DNA of 64,000 bases. Source: Candidatus Chloroploca sp. Khr17. GTDB lineage: Bacteria > Chloroflexota > Chloroflexia > Chloroflexales > Chloroflexaceae. Below are positions 25,765-33,857 of the stretch, piece after piece. The DNA is taken from contig NZ_RYFF01000025.1 of the NCBI RefSeq assembly GCF_004138165.1, positions 1 through 64,000 on the forward strand. Direction: 5' to 3'. Position 1 is the stretch's first letter. Each line of letters begins with the position of its first letter. The position numbers and the translations under genes were made by a program. The notes beneath the pieces are model-generated. The model searched no databases and had not been told where the DNA came from. It saw only the letters and a list, made by a program, of their open reading frames with translations.

Positions 25765-26957
25765 GCTGTGCTCTCAGGGATAAGAAGCGTCACCGTTGTG
25801 CCAGGTGAGTGTTGCCAGAGAAGCTTGCCGCCGATCTGCGCGGCAAGTGCATGGATGATCTGGAGACCCATTGTCGAACTGATCGCAGGCTCAAAATCGG
25901 CGGGCAGCCCCGCTCCGTTGTCGGCAACCTTCAAAATGATCGCCCGCGAGGCATCGCGTACCCCGGTGATCGTGATTGTTCCCGACTGCCCCGGTAAGAA
26001 GGCGTGCCGCAGGCTATTGGTCAGCAATTCATTGAGTAACAGACCCAACGCCATCGCCTGATCCACATCAATCCCCGGTACTTCGATCTCGCTGCAGACC
26101 ACCACATTCCTGGCAACCACCCGATAAGCCCGCAAGAGATCGGCGACCAGTGCGCGTACGTATGCGGCCAGATCAATGCGCGCCAGATCAGGAGCCTGAT
26201 AGAGTCGCTCGTGGATCAGCGCCATGGCGCGGACGCGCCGCTGACTCTCAAGAAAGAGTTCACGGGCCTGCGGGTCGTCAATGCGGTCGCTCTGCAGCCG
26301 CAACATCGAGGCAATGACCTGCAGGTTATTCTTAACCCGATGATGGATCTCTTTGAGCAAGACCTCTTTTTCGTTGAGCGAGTTGCGCAAGCGAACTTCA
26401 TCCTCGCGCACGGCTGTAATATCACGCAGCACGCTCTGGTGGAGATTGGGGCCAACCCGTACTGCCGTATACTGGGCCACGCCACGGGTACCGTCGGGGC
26501 GCCGAAAGGGGAACTCGCCCGTATCACGGCCTACCTCAAGATAATGCCGGTGCCGTTCAGCGGCCTCGGCCCCTCGGTCTTCTCGCAACTGATCGGCGCT
26601 CATCCCGATTAGTTGCGTGCGCGGAACCCCAAAAAGTTGCACTGCTGCCTCGTTGACATCAAGATAAACCCCACGATCATCTGTCAGGACAATCGCATCA
26701 GGACTCGCTTCAAAGAGACGCCGATAGCGTTCTTCGCTTTCGCTCAGTCCATCTGTGAACAATGCCGCAGGTGTCTGAGTTGAATCGGTTGCGCCATTTT
26801 GGGTTATGCGATACCCACCGCGGCGGCGGCGCAACGATGGCAAGCAAATAGCCAGACGACGATTCATAGGGGTTCGCGCCCTGCTCCTTCTTCTTTTCAG
26901 GGGGTAACAGGCCCCTGAGACAAGTTGCGCCTCAAGCTTGCTCAGACTATACTGCAT
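25761..26957 (-). CDS. PAS-domain histidine kinase of the HisKA_2 class
   Basis: The N-terminal PAS domain (from RYRRLFEASPDAIVLTDDRG) is followed by the kinase: the HisKA_2 box EIHHRVKNNLQVIASMLRLQ and an ATP-binding domain with LLLNELLTNSLRHAF and VADNGAGLP. There is no transmembrane segment, so it is cytoplasmic. The start is uncertain: the ATG used gives 398 residues without a clear ribosome site, and the ATG at 26867 is an alternative. Its stop overlaps that of the REC-PAS regulator, its likely partner. The signal is unknown. Confidence 0.85.
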   Translation of the reverse strand: MQYSLSKLEAQLVSGACYPLKRRRSRARTPMNRRLAICLPSLRRRRGGYRITQNGATDSTQTPAALFTDGLSESEERYRRLFEASPDAIVLTDDRGVYLDVNEAAVQLFGVPRTQLIGMSADQLREDRGAEAAERHRHYLEVGRDTGEFPFRRPDGTRGVAQYTAVRVGPNLHQSVLRDITAVREDEVRLRNSLNEKEVLLKEIHHRVKNNLQVIASMLRLQSDRIDDPQARELFLESQRRVRAMALIHERLYQAPDLARIDLAAYVRALVADLLRAYRVVARNVVVCSEIEVPGIDVDQAMALGLLLNELLTNSLRHAFLPGQSGTITITGVRDASRAIILKVADNGAGLPADFEPAISSTMGLQIIHALAAQIGGKLLWQHSPGTTVTLLIPESTA

Positions 26958-27021
26958 AATGCAGACAAAATCCAGTCCTCAGCCAGAATAAATCAGGCGT
27001 CTGATCACGGAGGAGTCACCA

Positions 27022-27588
27022 ATGCGGGTCTTGCTCTTAGATAACTACGACTCGTTTACCTATAATCTCTATCAGTATCTCAGTGAACTTGGTGCCACGG
27101 TCGACGTGCGCCGGAACGATGCGATCACACTGGCCGAAGCTGCGGCACTCCAACCAGACCGGATTGTCGTCAGTCCCGGGCCATGTACGCCCACCGAAGC
27201 CGGGCTTAGCATCGCTTTGATCCAGGAACTGGGGCCGCATATTCCCACGCTGGGCGTCTGCCTGGGGCATCAAGCGCTCGGGGCGGCTTTTGGCGGGGCA
27301 GTCATCCGTGCGCCACACGTGATGCACGGTAAACGCTCGGCCATCTATCACGAAGGTGAAGGTGTCTTCGCCGGGATGAACCAGCCTTTCCAGGCAACCC
27401 GCTACCATTCCTTGATCGTACGTCGTGACGACTTGCCCGACAGCCTCGCGATTACCGCCTGGACCGACGACGGCCTCATTATGGGCCTGCGCCACCGTAC
27501 CTATCCCATTGAAGGGGTACAGTTCCATCCCGAGTCGATCCTCACCGACGATGGCAAACGGATGTTGCAAAATTTCCTCTCGGGGTGA
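27022..27588 (+). CDS. trpG: Glutamine amidotransferase, TrpG/PabA type
   Basis: A class I glutamine amidotransferase that supplies ammonia to anthranilate or aminodeoxychorismate synthase. All catalytic elements are visible: [10 protein letters not shown] at the start, [13 protein letters not shown], the nucleophile cysteine in [10 protein letters not shown], and the His/Glu pair in [10 protein letters not shown]. Length (188 residues) is normal. The synthase large subunit (TrpE/PabB) is not adjacent. ATG with GGAGGAG upstream. It may serve both tryptophan and folate synthesis. Confidence 0.93.
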   Translation: MRVLLLDNYDSFTYNLYQYLSELGATVDVRRNDAITLAEAAALQPDRIVVSPGPCTPTEAGLSIALIQELGPHIPTLGVCLGHQALGAAFGGAVIRAPHVMHGKRSAIYHEGEGVFAGMNQPFQATRYHSLIVRRDDLPDSLAITAWTDDGLIMGLRHRTYPIEGVQFHPESILTDDGKRMLQNFLSG

Positions 27589-27735
27589 GGATTTTGGTGT
27601 CGTTCGCCGTCCACGAATGGGGGCACGAATGAACGAAGAGCGCATAGAGCAACCCATGTTCGTTTCTTCGTGATCAGCATTCGTGGTCGGCGGCGCTACC
27701 GGGAAATGTAGTTCCCAGACCACTGATTAGTCTGG

Positions 27736-27810
27736 GAAGTAAGGGTTCTGACCTTCCTGGGAGCGAGGGCGCGGCGCCCTCGCTCCCAGGAAGGTCAGAA
27801 CCCTTACTTC
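27736..27810. repeat. Perfect 37-bp palindrome
   Basis: Two 37-base arms, 27736-27772 and 27774-27810, are exact inverted copies with a single base between them, giving a near-continuous palindrome containing CTGGGAGCGAGGGCGC. It occupies most of the trpG-FAH gap. The CTGGGAGCG word is shared with the inverted repeat at 35737-35800, suggesting a family. Confidence 0.93.
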
Positions 27811-27829
27811 GCACCAACCCGACATCAGC

Positions 27830-27835
27830 TATAAT
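27830..27835 (+). promoter_or_regulatory. -10 box upstream of the FAH gene
   Basis: TATAAT lies 40 bases before the FAH start. The -35 region overlaps the end of the palindrome (CTTCGC), so the palindrome may affect this promoter. Confidence 0.5.
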
Positions 27836-27874
27836 AGAGCGTACGCTATGATCGTTCTTCCGTGTGGAGCAACT

Positions 27875-28891
27875 ATGCGCCTGGTAACTTTTGTGCCGCC
27901 TGATGGTCACGCCCGTGCCGGGGCCTTGCTCGTCGATAGTGTCATTGATCTGGCCTCGGCGGCACCACTCGTACTCGAAGAGTCTATCGATCTGCGCTGG
28001 GATCTGCTCAGTCTCTTGCATGCTGAACAGGATGTTGGCCTCGATACGGTCGAGGCGATTGTGAGCGCCGTGGTACAAATGCTTGGCTTTGCTCCTGCAG
28101 AGATCGGTGAGTTCGAAGAGATGCTCTCTATCTCAACAGGCAGTGTGTCGCTCGGCGGTGAGGCGATGGTCTATCCATTGGATCAGGTGAGCTTGCTCGC
28201 GCCATTGCCACGCCCGGCGAGTCTGCGTATCTATGGGAGCTTTGAAGAGCACGCGCTGGCCATGGCAAGTCTCCGCGAGAGTCGTCTCACCGATGTCTGG
28301 TACCGTGGCCCGGCTTTTAGCTTTGCGAATCACGGGGCAGTGTATGGTTCCGGGGCTGAAATCCTCGCTCCCCCGAGCGACGAACTCGATTATGGGCTAG
28401 GTTTGGGCTGCGTGATCGGCCAGCGTATCCGCGATGTTAGCCCTGAGACGGCACGTGAGGCCATCGCCGGCTACATGATTATCAATACCTGGACGGCCCG
28501 CGATTACGAGGCCGAAGAGCAAGCCCTGGGCCTTGGCCCGATCAAAGCACGTGATTTTGCCACCTCGCTTGGGCCATGGCTGGTCACACCCGATGAACTT
28601 GACCTCTATGCCGATGATCAGGGGCGGATGAGCCTGACGATGATCGCTCGCGTCAATGGCATCGAGATGTCACGAGCGACGGCAGCCCTGCAATACTATT
28701 CGTTCGCTGAGATGATTGCTCACGCCAGTCGCAATGTGACGCTCTATCCAGGTGATGTGCTTGGCACCGGCGCAGTGGGGGGAGGTTCGCTGTTCGAACG
28801 TACCAATGGCTACGGACCATGGCTGGCTCATGATGATGTTGTTGCGTGTGAACTAACCGGTCTGGGCATATTGAGCAATCGGATCATCTGA
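27875..28891 (+). CDS. Fumarylacetoacetate hydrolase family protein
   Basis: The 338 residues belong to the FAH superfamily, whose members cleave C-C bonds or decarboxylate beta-keto acids with a divalent metal. The core has RIYGSFEEHALAM, the WYRGPAFSFANHGAVYG stretch and DYGLGLGCVIGQRIRDV, a DFATSLGPWL segment and a late VLGTGAVGGGS loop. FAH proteins use three acidic residues around the metal, here likely E and D in SFEEH and DEL-containing segments. Start ATG after GGAGCAACT. The specific substrate cannot be assigned. Confidence 0.82.
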   Translation: MRLVTFVPPDGHARAGALLVDSVIDLASAAPLVLEESIDLRWDLLSLLHAEQDVGLDTVEAIVSAVVQMLGFAPAEIGEFEEMLSISTGSVSLGGEAMVYPLDQVSLLAPLPRPASLRIYGSFEEHALAMASLRESRLTDVWYRGPAFSFANHGAVYGSGAEILAPPSDELDYGLGLGCVIGQRIRDVSPETAREAIAGYMIINTWTARDYEAEEQALGLGPIKARDFATSLGPWLVTPDELDLYADDQGRMSLTMIARVNGIEMSRATAALQYYSFAEMIAHASRNVTLYPGDVLGTGAVGGGSLFERTNGYGPWLAHDDVVACELTGLGILSNRII

Positions 28892-28903
28892 GAGGGAAAG
28901 CTT

Positions 28904-29284
28904 ATGCAAGCACTTTCGCGCATACTCCTTGGCATTATAACCGCCGTTCTGTCAGTGGGCTTGGTCATTTTTGGGGTTCAGAATACCGAACCAGTTCAGA
29001 TTAAGTTTCTTAATTTCAGTAGCAATAACATCTCAGTTTCACTGGTGATGATTGGATCGGTTATTATGGGGGCCGTGCTCATCTGGCTGATGGGGCTTTG
29101 GCGTGAGGCACGCCTGAGCCTTCGCCATCGCCGCGAGGCCAAGGAGCGGGCCCTGCTTGAGAGCAAGAATAAGGCACTTGAGACCCGTGTCAAAGAGCTT
29201 GAACGCCAATTGAAAAGTGACGGCCTGCTTGATACAAAAACTGACGGCCAGGCCGCAACCAAAAAATCAACCTCGCGCCTGTGA
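28904..29284 (+). CDS. LapA-domain (DUF1049) membrane protein
   Basis: A 126-residue protein with two transmembrane segments (FALSRILLGIITAVLSVGLVIF-like and VSLVMIGSVIMGAVLIWL) of the LapA/DUF1049 family. The C-terminal half is highly charged and alpha-helical (RREAKERALLESKNKALETR), likely a coiled coil in the cytoplasm. Start ATG 13 bases after the FAH stop. In Gram-negative bacteria LapA/LapB proteins help control lipopolysaccharide assembly, which fits the neighbouring glycoconjugate genes, though that role is not shown here. Confidence 0.75.
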   Translation: MQALSRILLGIITAVLSVGLVIFGVQNTEPVQIKFLNFSSNNISVSLVMIGSVIMGAVLIWLMGLWREARLSLRHRREAKERALLESKNKALETRVKELERQLKSDGLLDTKTDGQAATKKSTSRL

Positions 29285-29309
29285 GGTTACGGGGTTGGGT
29301 TGAGGTAAC

Positions 29310-30089
29310 ATGGAAAAGGGTGAATACATAACAATGGCAGCCGTCGAGCGGCAACACTGGTGGTATGTGGGCATGCGTACCCTCAGTGCGGCCTGGCTCG
29401 ATCAGGTCTTTGCCAGCAGGCACGACCTGCACATCCTTGATGCCGGTTGCGGTACCGGCGGCGATGCGCTCTTTTTGCGCCAGTATGGGACGGTCATCGG
29501 GCTTGATTATGCCGCCGAAGCGACGGCTTTCGTTGGTGAACGGCTGCCCGGACGCTTTGCCCGTGGCTCAGTCCTTGATCTGCCGTTTGCCGAGCATAGC
29601 TTTGACCTTGTCACATCGTACGATGTGCTCTATCATACCGGGGTGCCCGATGAAGCCCCAGCGTTACGTGAGGTGCGTCGTGTCTTGCGTCCCGAGGGGC
29701 ATCTGTTATTGCGCCTGCCGGCCTATGAGTGGTTGCGCTCACGCCACGACCGTCAGGTGCATACGCGTAGGCGCTATGTTGCCAGTGAGGTACGCCAGAT
29801 GCTCGCCAAGGCAGGGTTTGTGGTCGAGCGCCTCAGTTATGTGTTGAGCCTGCTCTTTCCGTTGCCAGCAACGACCCGCTTGCTCGAACGTTTCCAGTCT
29901 GATCACGGTGAAGCGTCGGCGATGGAATTACCTGGCACGATGCTCAATACAATCCTCTATCTTCCCATGGCGTTTGAGGCCAACTGGCTCAAAATGGGCG
30001 GAACGTTTCCGTATGGTCTGTCGATCCTCTGTTTGGCACGGGTCAAGCCAGCCTTGCCCAAAACAATGCTTCCAAGGATGGTGAAGTAG
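29310..30089 (+). CDS. Class I SAM-dependent methyltransferase
   Basis: A 259-residue methyltransferase. Motif I is ILDAGCGTGGDALF, the substrate region has LPFAEHSFDLVTSYDVLYH, and motif III is VLRPEGHLLLRLPAYEWL. The C-terminal part is hydrophobic, as is common in methyltransferases of polyketide or glycoconjugate pathways. It lies between LapA and a second methyltransferase (3 bases apart), so the two probably act in one pathway. Start ATG after GAGGTAAC. Confidence 0.85.
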   Translation: MEKGEYITMAAVERQHWWYVGMRTLSAAWLDQVFASRHDLHILDAGCGTGGDALFLRQYGTVIGLDYAAEATAFVGERLPGRFARGSVLDLPFAEHSFDLVTSYDVLYHTGVPDEAPALREVRRVLRPEGHLLLRLPAYEWLRSRHDRQVHTRRRYVASEVRQMLAKAGFVVERLSYVLSLLFPLPATTRLLERFQSDHGEASAMELPGTMLNTILYLPMAFEANWLKMGGTFPYGLSILCLARVKPALPKTMLPRMVK

Positions 30090-30091
30090 TT

Positions 30092-30730
30092 ATGCATCAG
30101 GTTGAACCTGTTTCGTCGCCCACTGAACGGGCACTCGATCGTTTGAGTAGCTCACCACGGCTCTGGAACGCTCTGCGTTGGCTCGCCGAGGCTGGGTTTG
30201 CCGGTGAACGGATGGCGATTGCCCGCGAGTTGCGCCCCTGGCACGGTGATACGCGCCGCTTCCTTGATCTTGGCTGTGGTACCGGTGAGTTTGCACGCGA
30301 GTTTCCTCCGGGCCATTATGTCGGCGTCGATCCATCGTTTGCCTATGTCCAGTTTGCCGCCCACCATCGCCCCGGGGCCTATCTCACCGGGCTCGGTGAG
30401 GCTTTGCCCTTCCAGGATGCAAGCTTTGACGCCGGGTTGGTCTGTGGGGTGCTTCACCATCTGCCTGATGCCACAGCCAAGGCCGCGATGAGCGAAATGG
30501 CCCGCGTCTTGCGCCCCAAGGCTCCACTCCTGGTGATCGAAGATATCCCACCGCCAGGCCGCTCGAATCCTGCCGGGCAGATGCTGCACACGCTTGATCG
30601 TGGTGGCTATATCCGTACGACCGAGGCCTATCGCGCTATCTTTGGGCCAACTTTTCGGGTTGAGCAAAACTATGCGATGCGCACTGGTATCTGTGATTAC
30701 GCGGTCTACCTGCTGCGTCATGGATCATGA
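30092..30730 (+). CDS. Class I SAM-dependent methyltransferase
   Basis: A 212-residue methyltransferase with motif I FLDLGCGTGEFARE, YVGVDPSFAYVQF and AGLVCGVLHHLPDATAKAAM, the family's catalytic region. It starts three bases after the previous methyltransferase stop and overlaps the next gene by four bases, so it belongs to the same transcript. A modest internal ribosome site is not obvious. Confidence 0.84.
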   Translation: MHQVEPVSSPTERALDRLSSSPRLWNALRWLAEAGFAGERMAIARELRPWHGDTRRFLDLGCGTGEFAREFPPGHYVGVDPSFAYVQFAAHHRPGAYLTGLGEALPFQDASFDAGLVCGVLHHLPDATAKAAMSEMARVLRPKAPLLVIEDIPPPGRSNPAGQMLHTLDRGGYIRTTEAYRAIFGPTFRVEQNYAMRTGICDYAVYLLRHGS

Positions 30731-31194
30731 TGAACAATAGACAGCGGGTGGCAACCGATCAGCCAACAACGTCAATGAGCCAGTCTCACGTGTCCCAAAA
30801 GGGGCTAGTACCTATGCTGCTTGTGTTTTTAATGCTGCTGACAGCCAGTACCCTGACCGTGATTGGTGAAGTGCTGCTGAAGCTTGGGGTCAATGTCGTC
30901 AGTGAGCAGGTCGGGGCTTTTTCGCTTGCGCCCGAGGTGCTCTGGGCCACATTTACGGACTGGCGGGTGATCAGTGGTTTTGTCCTGATCTTTGGGGGCG
31001 CGATCTTCTGGCTCGGGGTGATCTCGCGGGTGAACCTGTCGTTTGCCTATCCGCTACTGGCCCTCAATTATGTGCTTGTGCTGGTACCATCCCGTCTGGT
31101 GCTCAATGAGATGATTACGCCAACCAAGCTTATTGGGGCAGTGATTGTGGTGATCGGGGTGATTGTAATTACCTGGGGTGCCGCTAATCAGTGA
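30727..31194 (+). CDS. SMR/EmrE-like small membrane carrier
   Basis: The 155-residue product carries four hydrophobic helices typical of small multidrug resistance or lipid-flippase (ArnE/F-like) proteins, with PLLALNYVLVLVPSRLVLNE and an end VIGVIVITWGAANQ. An N-terminal soluble extension precedes the first helix; an in-frame ATG at 30775 is another start. Its position between methyltransferases and a large membrane protein supports a role in moving a lipid-linked intermediate rather than drug efflux. Confidence 0.75.
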   Translation: MMNNRQRVATDQPTTSMSQSHVSQKGLVPMLLVFLMLLTASTLTVIGEVLLKLGVNVVSEQVGAFSLAPEVLWATFTDWRVISGFVLIFGGAIFWLGVISRVNLSFAYPLLALNYVLVLVPSRLVLNEMITPTKLIGAVIVVIGVIVITWGAANQ

Positions 31195-31207
31195 TGAAAG
31201 GCGGGGC

Positions 31208-33229
31208 ATGAAGGGGTTTCTGGTTCCTGCTGGCTTGCTCGCTGCCGCACTCACGCTCTGGATTTTTGCCTATCAGGTACCGTTCCGTCAGGTGATCCAC
31301 GTCGGTGGCGAGGTCACGACTCAGCGCCGCTTTGATGATCAACCCTTTTTGCTGCGGGTCAATGGCTCTGAACCTGCCGATCGCGTGGCTGACCCCGACC
31401 AACCCGAGGCGTGGCTCTGGTGGTGGGAAGTGCTTGAACGTACGGGTGGCCGTTCTTACCGCTGGACAACCGCTGAGTCAACGCTGCTCGTGCCCGGTGT
31501 CGGTGGTCAGACCTATCTGGTTGAGCTTGTAGCAGGCGGTCAACCTGGTGGGGTGATGACAACCTGGGAGACCGGGGAGGGACGGCGCACCACGCTGTTT
31601 TTGCCCGAGGGAGGCCCACGCCGCTACCTGCTCCTCGCGGCCACCGAGGGCAATGGTGATCTCCGCATCATTATGCGCACGCCGCCGTTTGAAGCTCCCG
31701 GTGATCGGCGTGAACTCGGTTTTGTGCTCTATGATCTTCGCCTGCAAGGCGTTGATCAGGGGCTGCACACCCCTGCCTGGCCGCAGTTGCTCTGGCTCGG
31801 TGTGGCCTTGCTCGCCCTCTATGCCTGGGTGCTAGCCGCTGGGGCTGGCCGCAGTGGTGCGGTTGCGCTGGCAAGCCTTGGCATGCTCGCAGCAGCGGCA
31901 ACCCTGATCTGGCAGCGCCCCGCCCTGACCCTCTTTACCAGCCTGATCGCCCAGTTAACCCTGATCGGGGCGACAGCAACCCTACTTGCCGCGTGGGCTG
32001 CACGCTCTTTCGGCGAGCGCCATCGGCTGGTGGCTGGCCTCGCACCGGTTGTCGGATTGGTCACAGCCGCCTTTGCGCTCCGCATGGCTGGCATGCTCCA
32101 CCCACACGCCCTCTACAGCGATACGATGCTGCAGGCCAATAAGCTCTTTGAGGCCAGCCTTGGGCAAATCTTTATGACGGCCGGCTTGCCAACCGCGACC
32201 GGAGGCGGCGTGGGGCCGTATCCGCCGGCCCCTTTCCTGGTGATGATGCCGGCCATGCTGCTGGTTGAGTCGAGTGCGGCCAACCGCATCCTGATAGTGC
32301 AGACAGGAACGGCCCTGCTCGATAGCCTGGTTATGGTCGCGCTCTGGGTAATGCTACGGCACGCTGGTTATCGTCAACGGGTGGCCTTGCTTGCCCTGAC
32401 AGGCTATCTGCTGCCCGTGACGGCCCTCGAATCCTTTTCCGTGGGTGAACTGGCCAATCTGAGCGGTCAGGCGCTGGCAATCCCGCTGCTGCTGCTGCTC
32501 GCTCTGGGGGCAGGAGCGCGACCGACAGGCCCTGTTAGCCGACCCGCGCCCGCGCTGGTCAGCCTGCTTGGCGTCGCGCTTGCCGTCGCGCTCGTCGCCC
32601 ACTCAGGGGTAACGCTCTCGATCGGGGCGGTGATGGCTGCGGCCTGGCTGATCGCCCTGCTCGACTACCTCCGCCAACACGATGGCCCGTTCAACCTCAT
32701 GCGCCTGAGCCTGGTTGCAGCGTTGGCCCTCGGGTTCGTGCTGGTCTTTTATTACACGGCGCCGGTCTATCTCGCCAGCCTGCGTGAGCGGGGCGGGGGT
32801 GAAGCGGTGAGGGGAATGGGGTTACCTGCGATTATGGTCGATACCGCCAGAGGCATCCTCGGGCTGGCCCCGCCAGGGCGACGATCCATTGCGATCCCCT
32901 TTGTGCTGAGCCTCGCGGCCCTTGGCGGGCTCGCGCTGATCTGGGCGCAACGGCACCTGCAACCCCGCGCACGAGCCTTACGCGCCACCCTACTGGTCTG
33001 GTGGCTCGGCACCCTGCTCACCCAGGGCTTGCTGCTCGTCGCCGACCAGGGCGTGCGCTGGGGGCTCTTCCTCTACCCAGCCCTCTGCCTGAGCGCGGGG
33101 CTCTTGCTCGGAGCCTTCTGGCAACGCGGGCGGGCGGGCCGGTTGGTCAGCAGTCTGATGGTTGCCTACATCATCAGCTACGGCATGATCCACTGGATCA
33201 TCCAGGTACGCGATTATTTTCACATCTAA
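31208..33229 (+). CDS. Large polytopic membrane protein, possible glycosyltransferase
   Basis: A 673-residue protein with an N-terminal membrane segment, a beta-rich extracytoplasmic domain of about 160 residues (RWTTAESTLLVPGVGGQTYL), and about 12 further transmembrane helices. The HPHALYSDTMLQANKLFEAS loop, between two helices, resembles the extracytoplasmic acidic loop of GT-C glycosyltransferases. The start ATG (MKGFLVPAGL) with AGGCGGGG is preferred to a longer in-frame start. It ends the operon and is followed by a strong terminator. Family and substrate are not certain. Confidence 0.65.
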   Translation: MKGFLVPAGLLAAALTLWIFAYQVPFRQVIHVGGEVTTQRRFDDQPFLLRVNGSEPADRVADPDQPEAWLWWWEVLERTGGRSYRWTTAESTLLVPGVGGQTYLVELVAGGQPGGVMTTWETGEGRRTTLFLPEGGPRRYLLLAATEGNGDLRIIMRTPPFEAPGDRRELGFVLYDLRLQGVDQGLHTPAWPQLLWLGVALLALYAWVLAAGAGRSGAVALASLGMLAAAATLIWQRPALTLFTSLIAQLTLIGATATLLAAWAARSFGERHRLVAGLAPVVGLVTAAFALRMAGMLHPHALYSDTMLQANKLFEASLGQIFMTAGLPTATGGGVGPYPPAPFLVMMPAMLLVESSAANRILIVQTGTALLDSLVMVALWVMLRHAGYRQRVALLALTGYLLPVTALESFSVGELANLSGQALAIPLLLLLALGAGARPTGPVSRPAPALVSLLGVALAVALVAHSGVTLSIGAVMAAAWLIALLDYLRQHDGPFNLMRLSLVAALALGFVLVFYYTAPVYLASLRERGGGEAVRGMGLPAIMVDTARGILGLAPPGRRSIAIPFVLSLAALGGLALIWAQRHLQPRARALRATLLVWWLGTLLTQGLLLVADQGVRWGLFLYPALCLSAGLLLGAFWQRGRAGRLVSSLMVAYIISYGMIHWIIQVRDYFHI

Positions 33230-33241
33230 GTTTTTTCATAC

Positions 33242-33270
33242 AAAAAGGGCCAGCTAAGCTGGCCCTTTTT
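33242..33270. terminator. Bidirectional terminator with GCCAGC core
   Basis: AAAAAGGGCCAGC-TAA-GCTGGCCCTTTTT follows the membrane-protein gene and precedes the end of the convergent CBS gene. It has A and T tracts on both sides. Confidence 0.93.
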
Positions 33271-33287
33271 GATCTACCTCAAAAAAC

Positions 33288-33692
33288 TTACTCGTCGCGG
33301 GCGATATCACGGACAACGTCGGTGACCGAGAGAATGCCCAGGGGCTTTTTGCCCTCATCGCTATCATCAAGAACGACCACACGATGAATCCGCCGCTCCA
33401 TCATCAATTTACTCGCATCCTGCATCGTATCCTGGCTGCGCACCGAAACAACATCAGTCACCATAATATGACCAGCCGTCAGACCGCGCCAATGCTTCCA
33501 ATACTGCTCATAGAGCCGCGCATTAACAAGGTCAGTGCGCGAGATGAGCCCGATCATATCTCCATCCTCATTAATTACAATGAGGGCACTGACATCATTA
33601 TCGGCCATTTGCCGCGCAACATCCTGAATCGGGGTATCGCGTGAGCAGGTAAGCACACCATGATGCATAATCTCACTGACCAGACGCTCCAT
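33288..33692 (-). CDS. Two-CBS-domain protein
   Basis: A 134-residue protein with two CBS motifs: MHHGVLTCSRDTPIQDVARQM...GDMIGLISRTDL and HIMVTDVVSVRSQDTMQDAS...KPLGILSVTDVV. CBS pairs bind adenine nucleotides and sense energy state. I use the ATG at MERLVSEIM with AAAGGA upstream. Single-function CBS proteins often regulate channels or enzymes, but no partner is obvious. Confidence 0.85.
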   Translation of the reverse strand: MERLVSEIMHHGVLTCSRDTPIQDVARQMADNDVSALIVINEDGDMIGLISRTDLVNARLYEQYWKHWRGLTAGHIMVTDVVSVRSQDTMQDASKLMMERRIHRVVVLDDSDEGKKPLGILSVTDVVRDIARDE

Positions 33693-33747
33693 ACAGAGGG
33701 ATCCTTTCGCGCAAAAGAAGACGACCTTGTGAAGAATTCTACATACG

Positions 33748-33776
33748 AGTGTAACGGGACTGACACATTGCGTCAA
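33748..33776 (-). promoter_or_regulatory. Promoter of the CBS gene
   Basis: On the minus strand TTGACG, 17 bases and TACACT lie about 60 bases upstream of the CBS-protein start. Confidence 0.7.
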
Positions 33777-33857
33777 CTACCAATGCGGGTAGGACTGCCC
33801 ATTCGTTTGTCAGTACCCTTTTGGTGAGCATCGGCACGACAGGATCGTTATGCTCGG

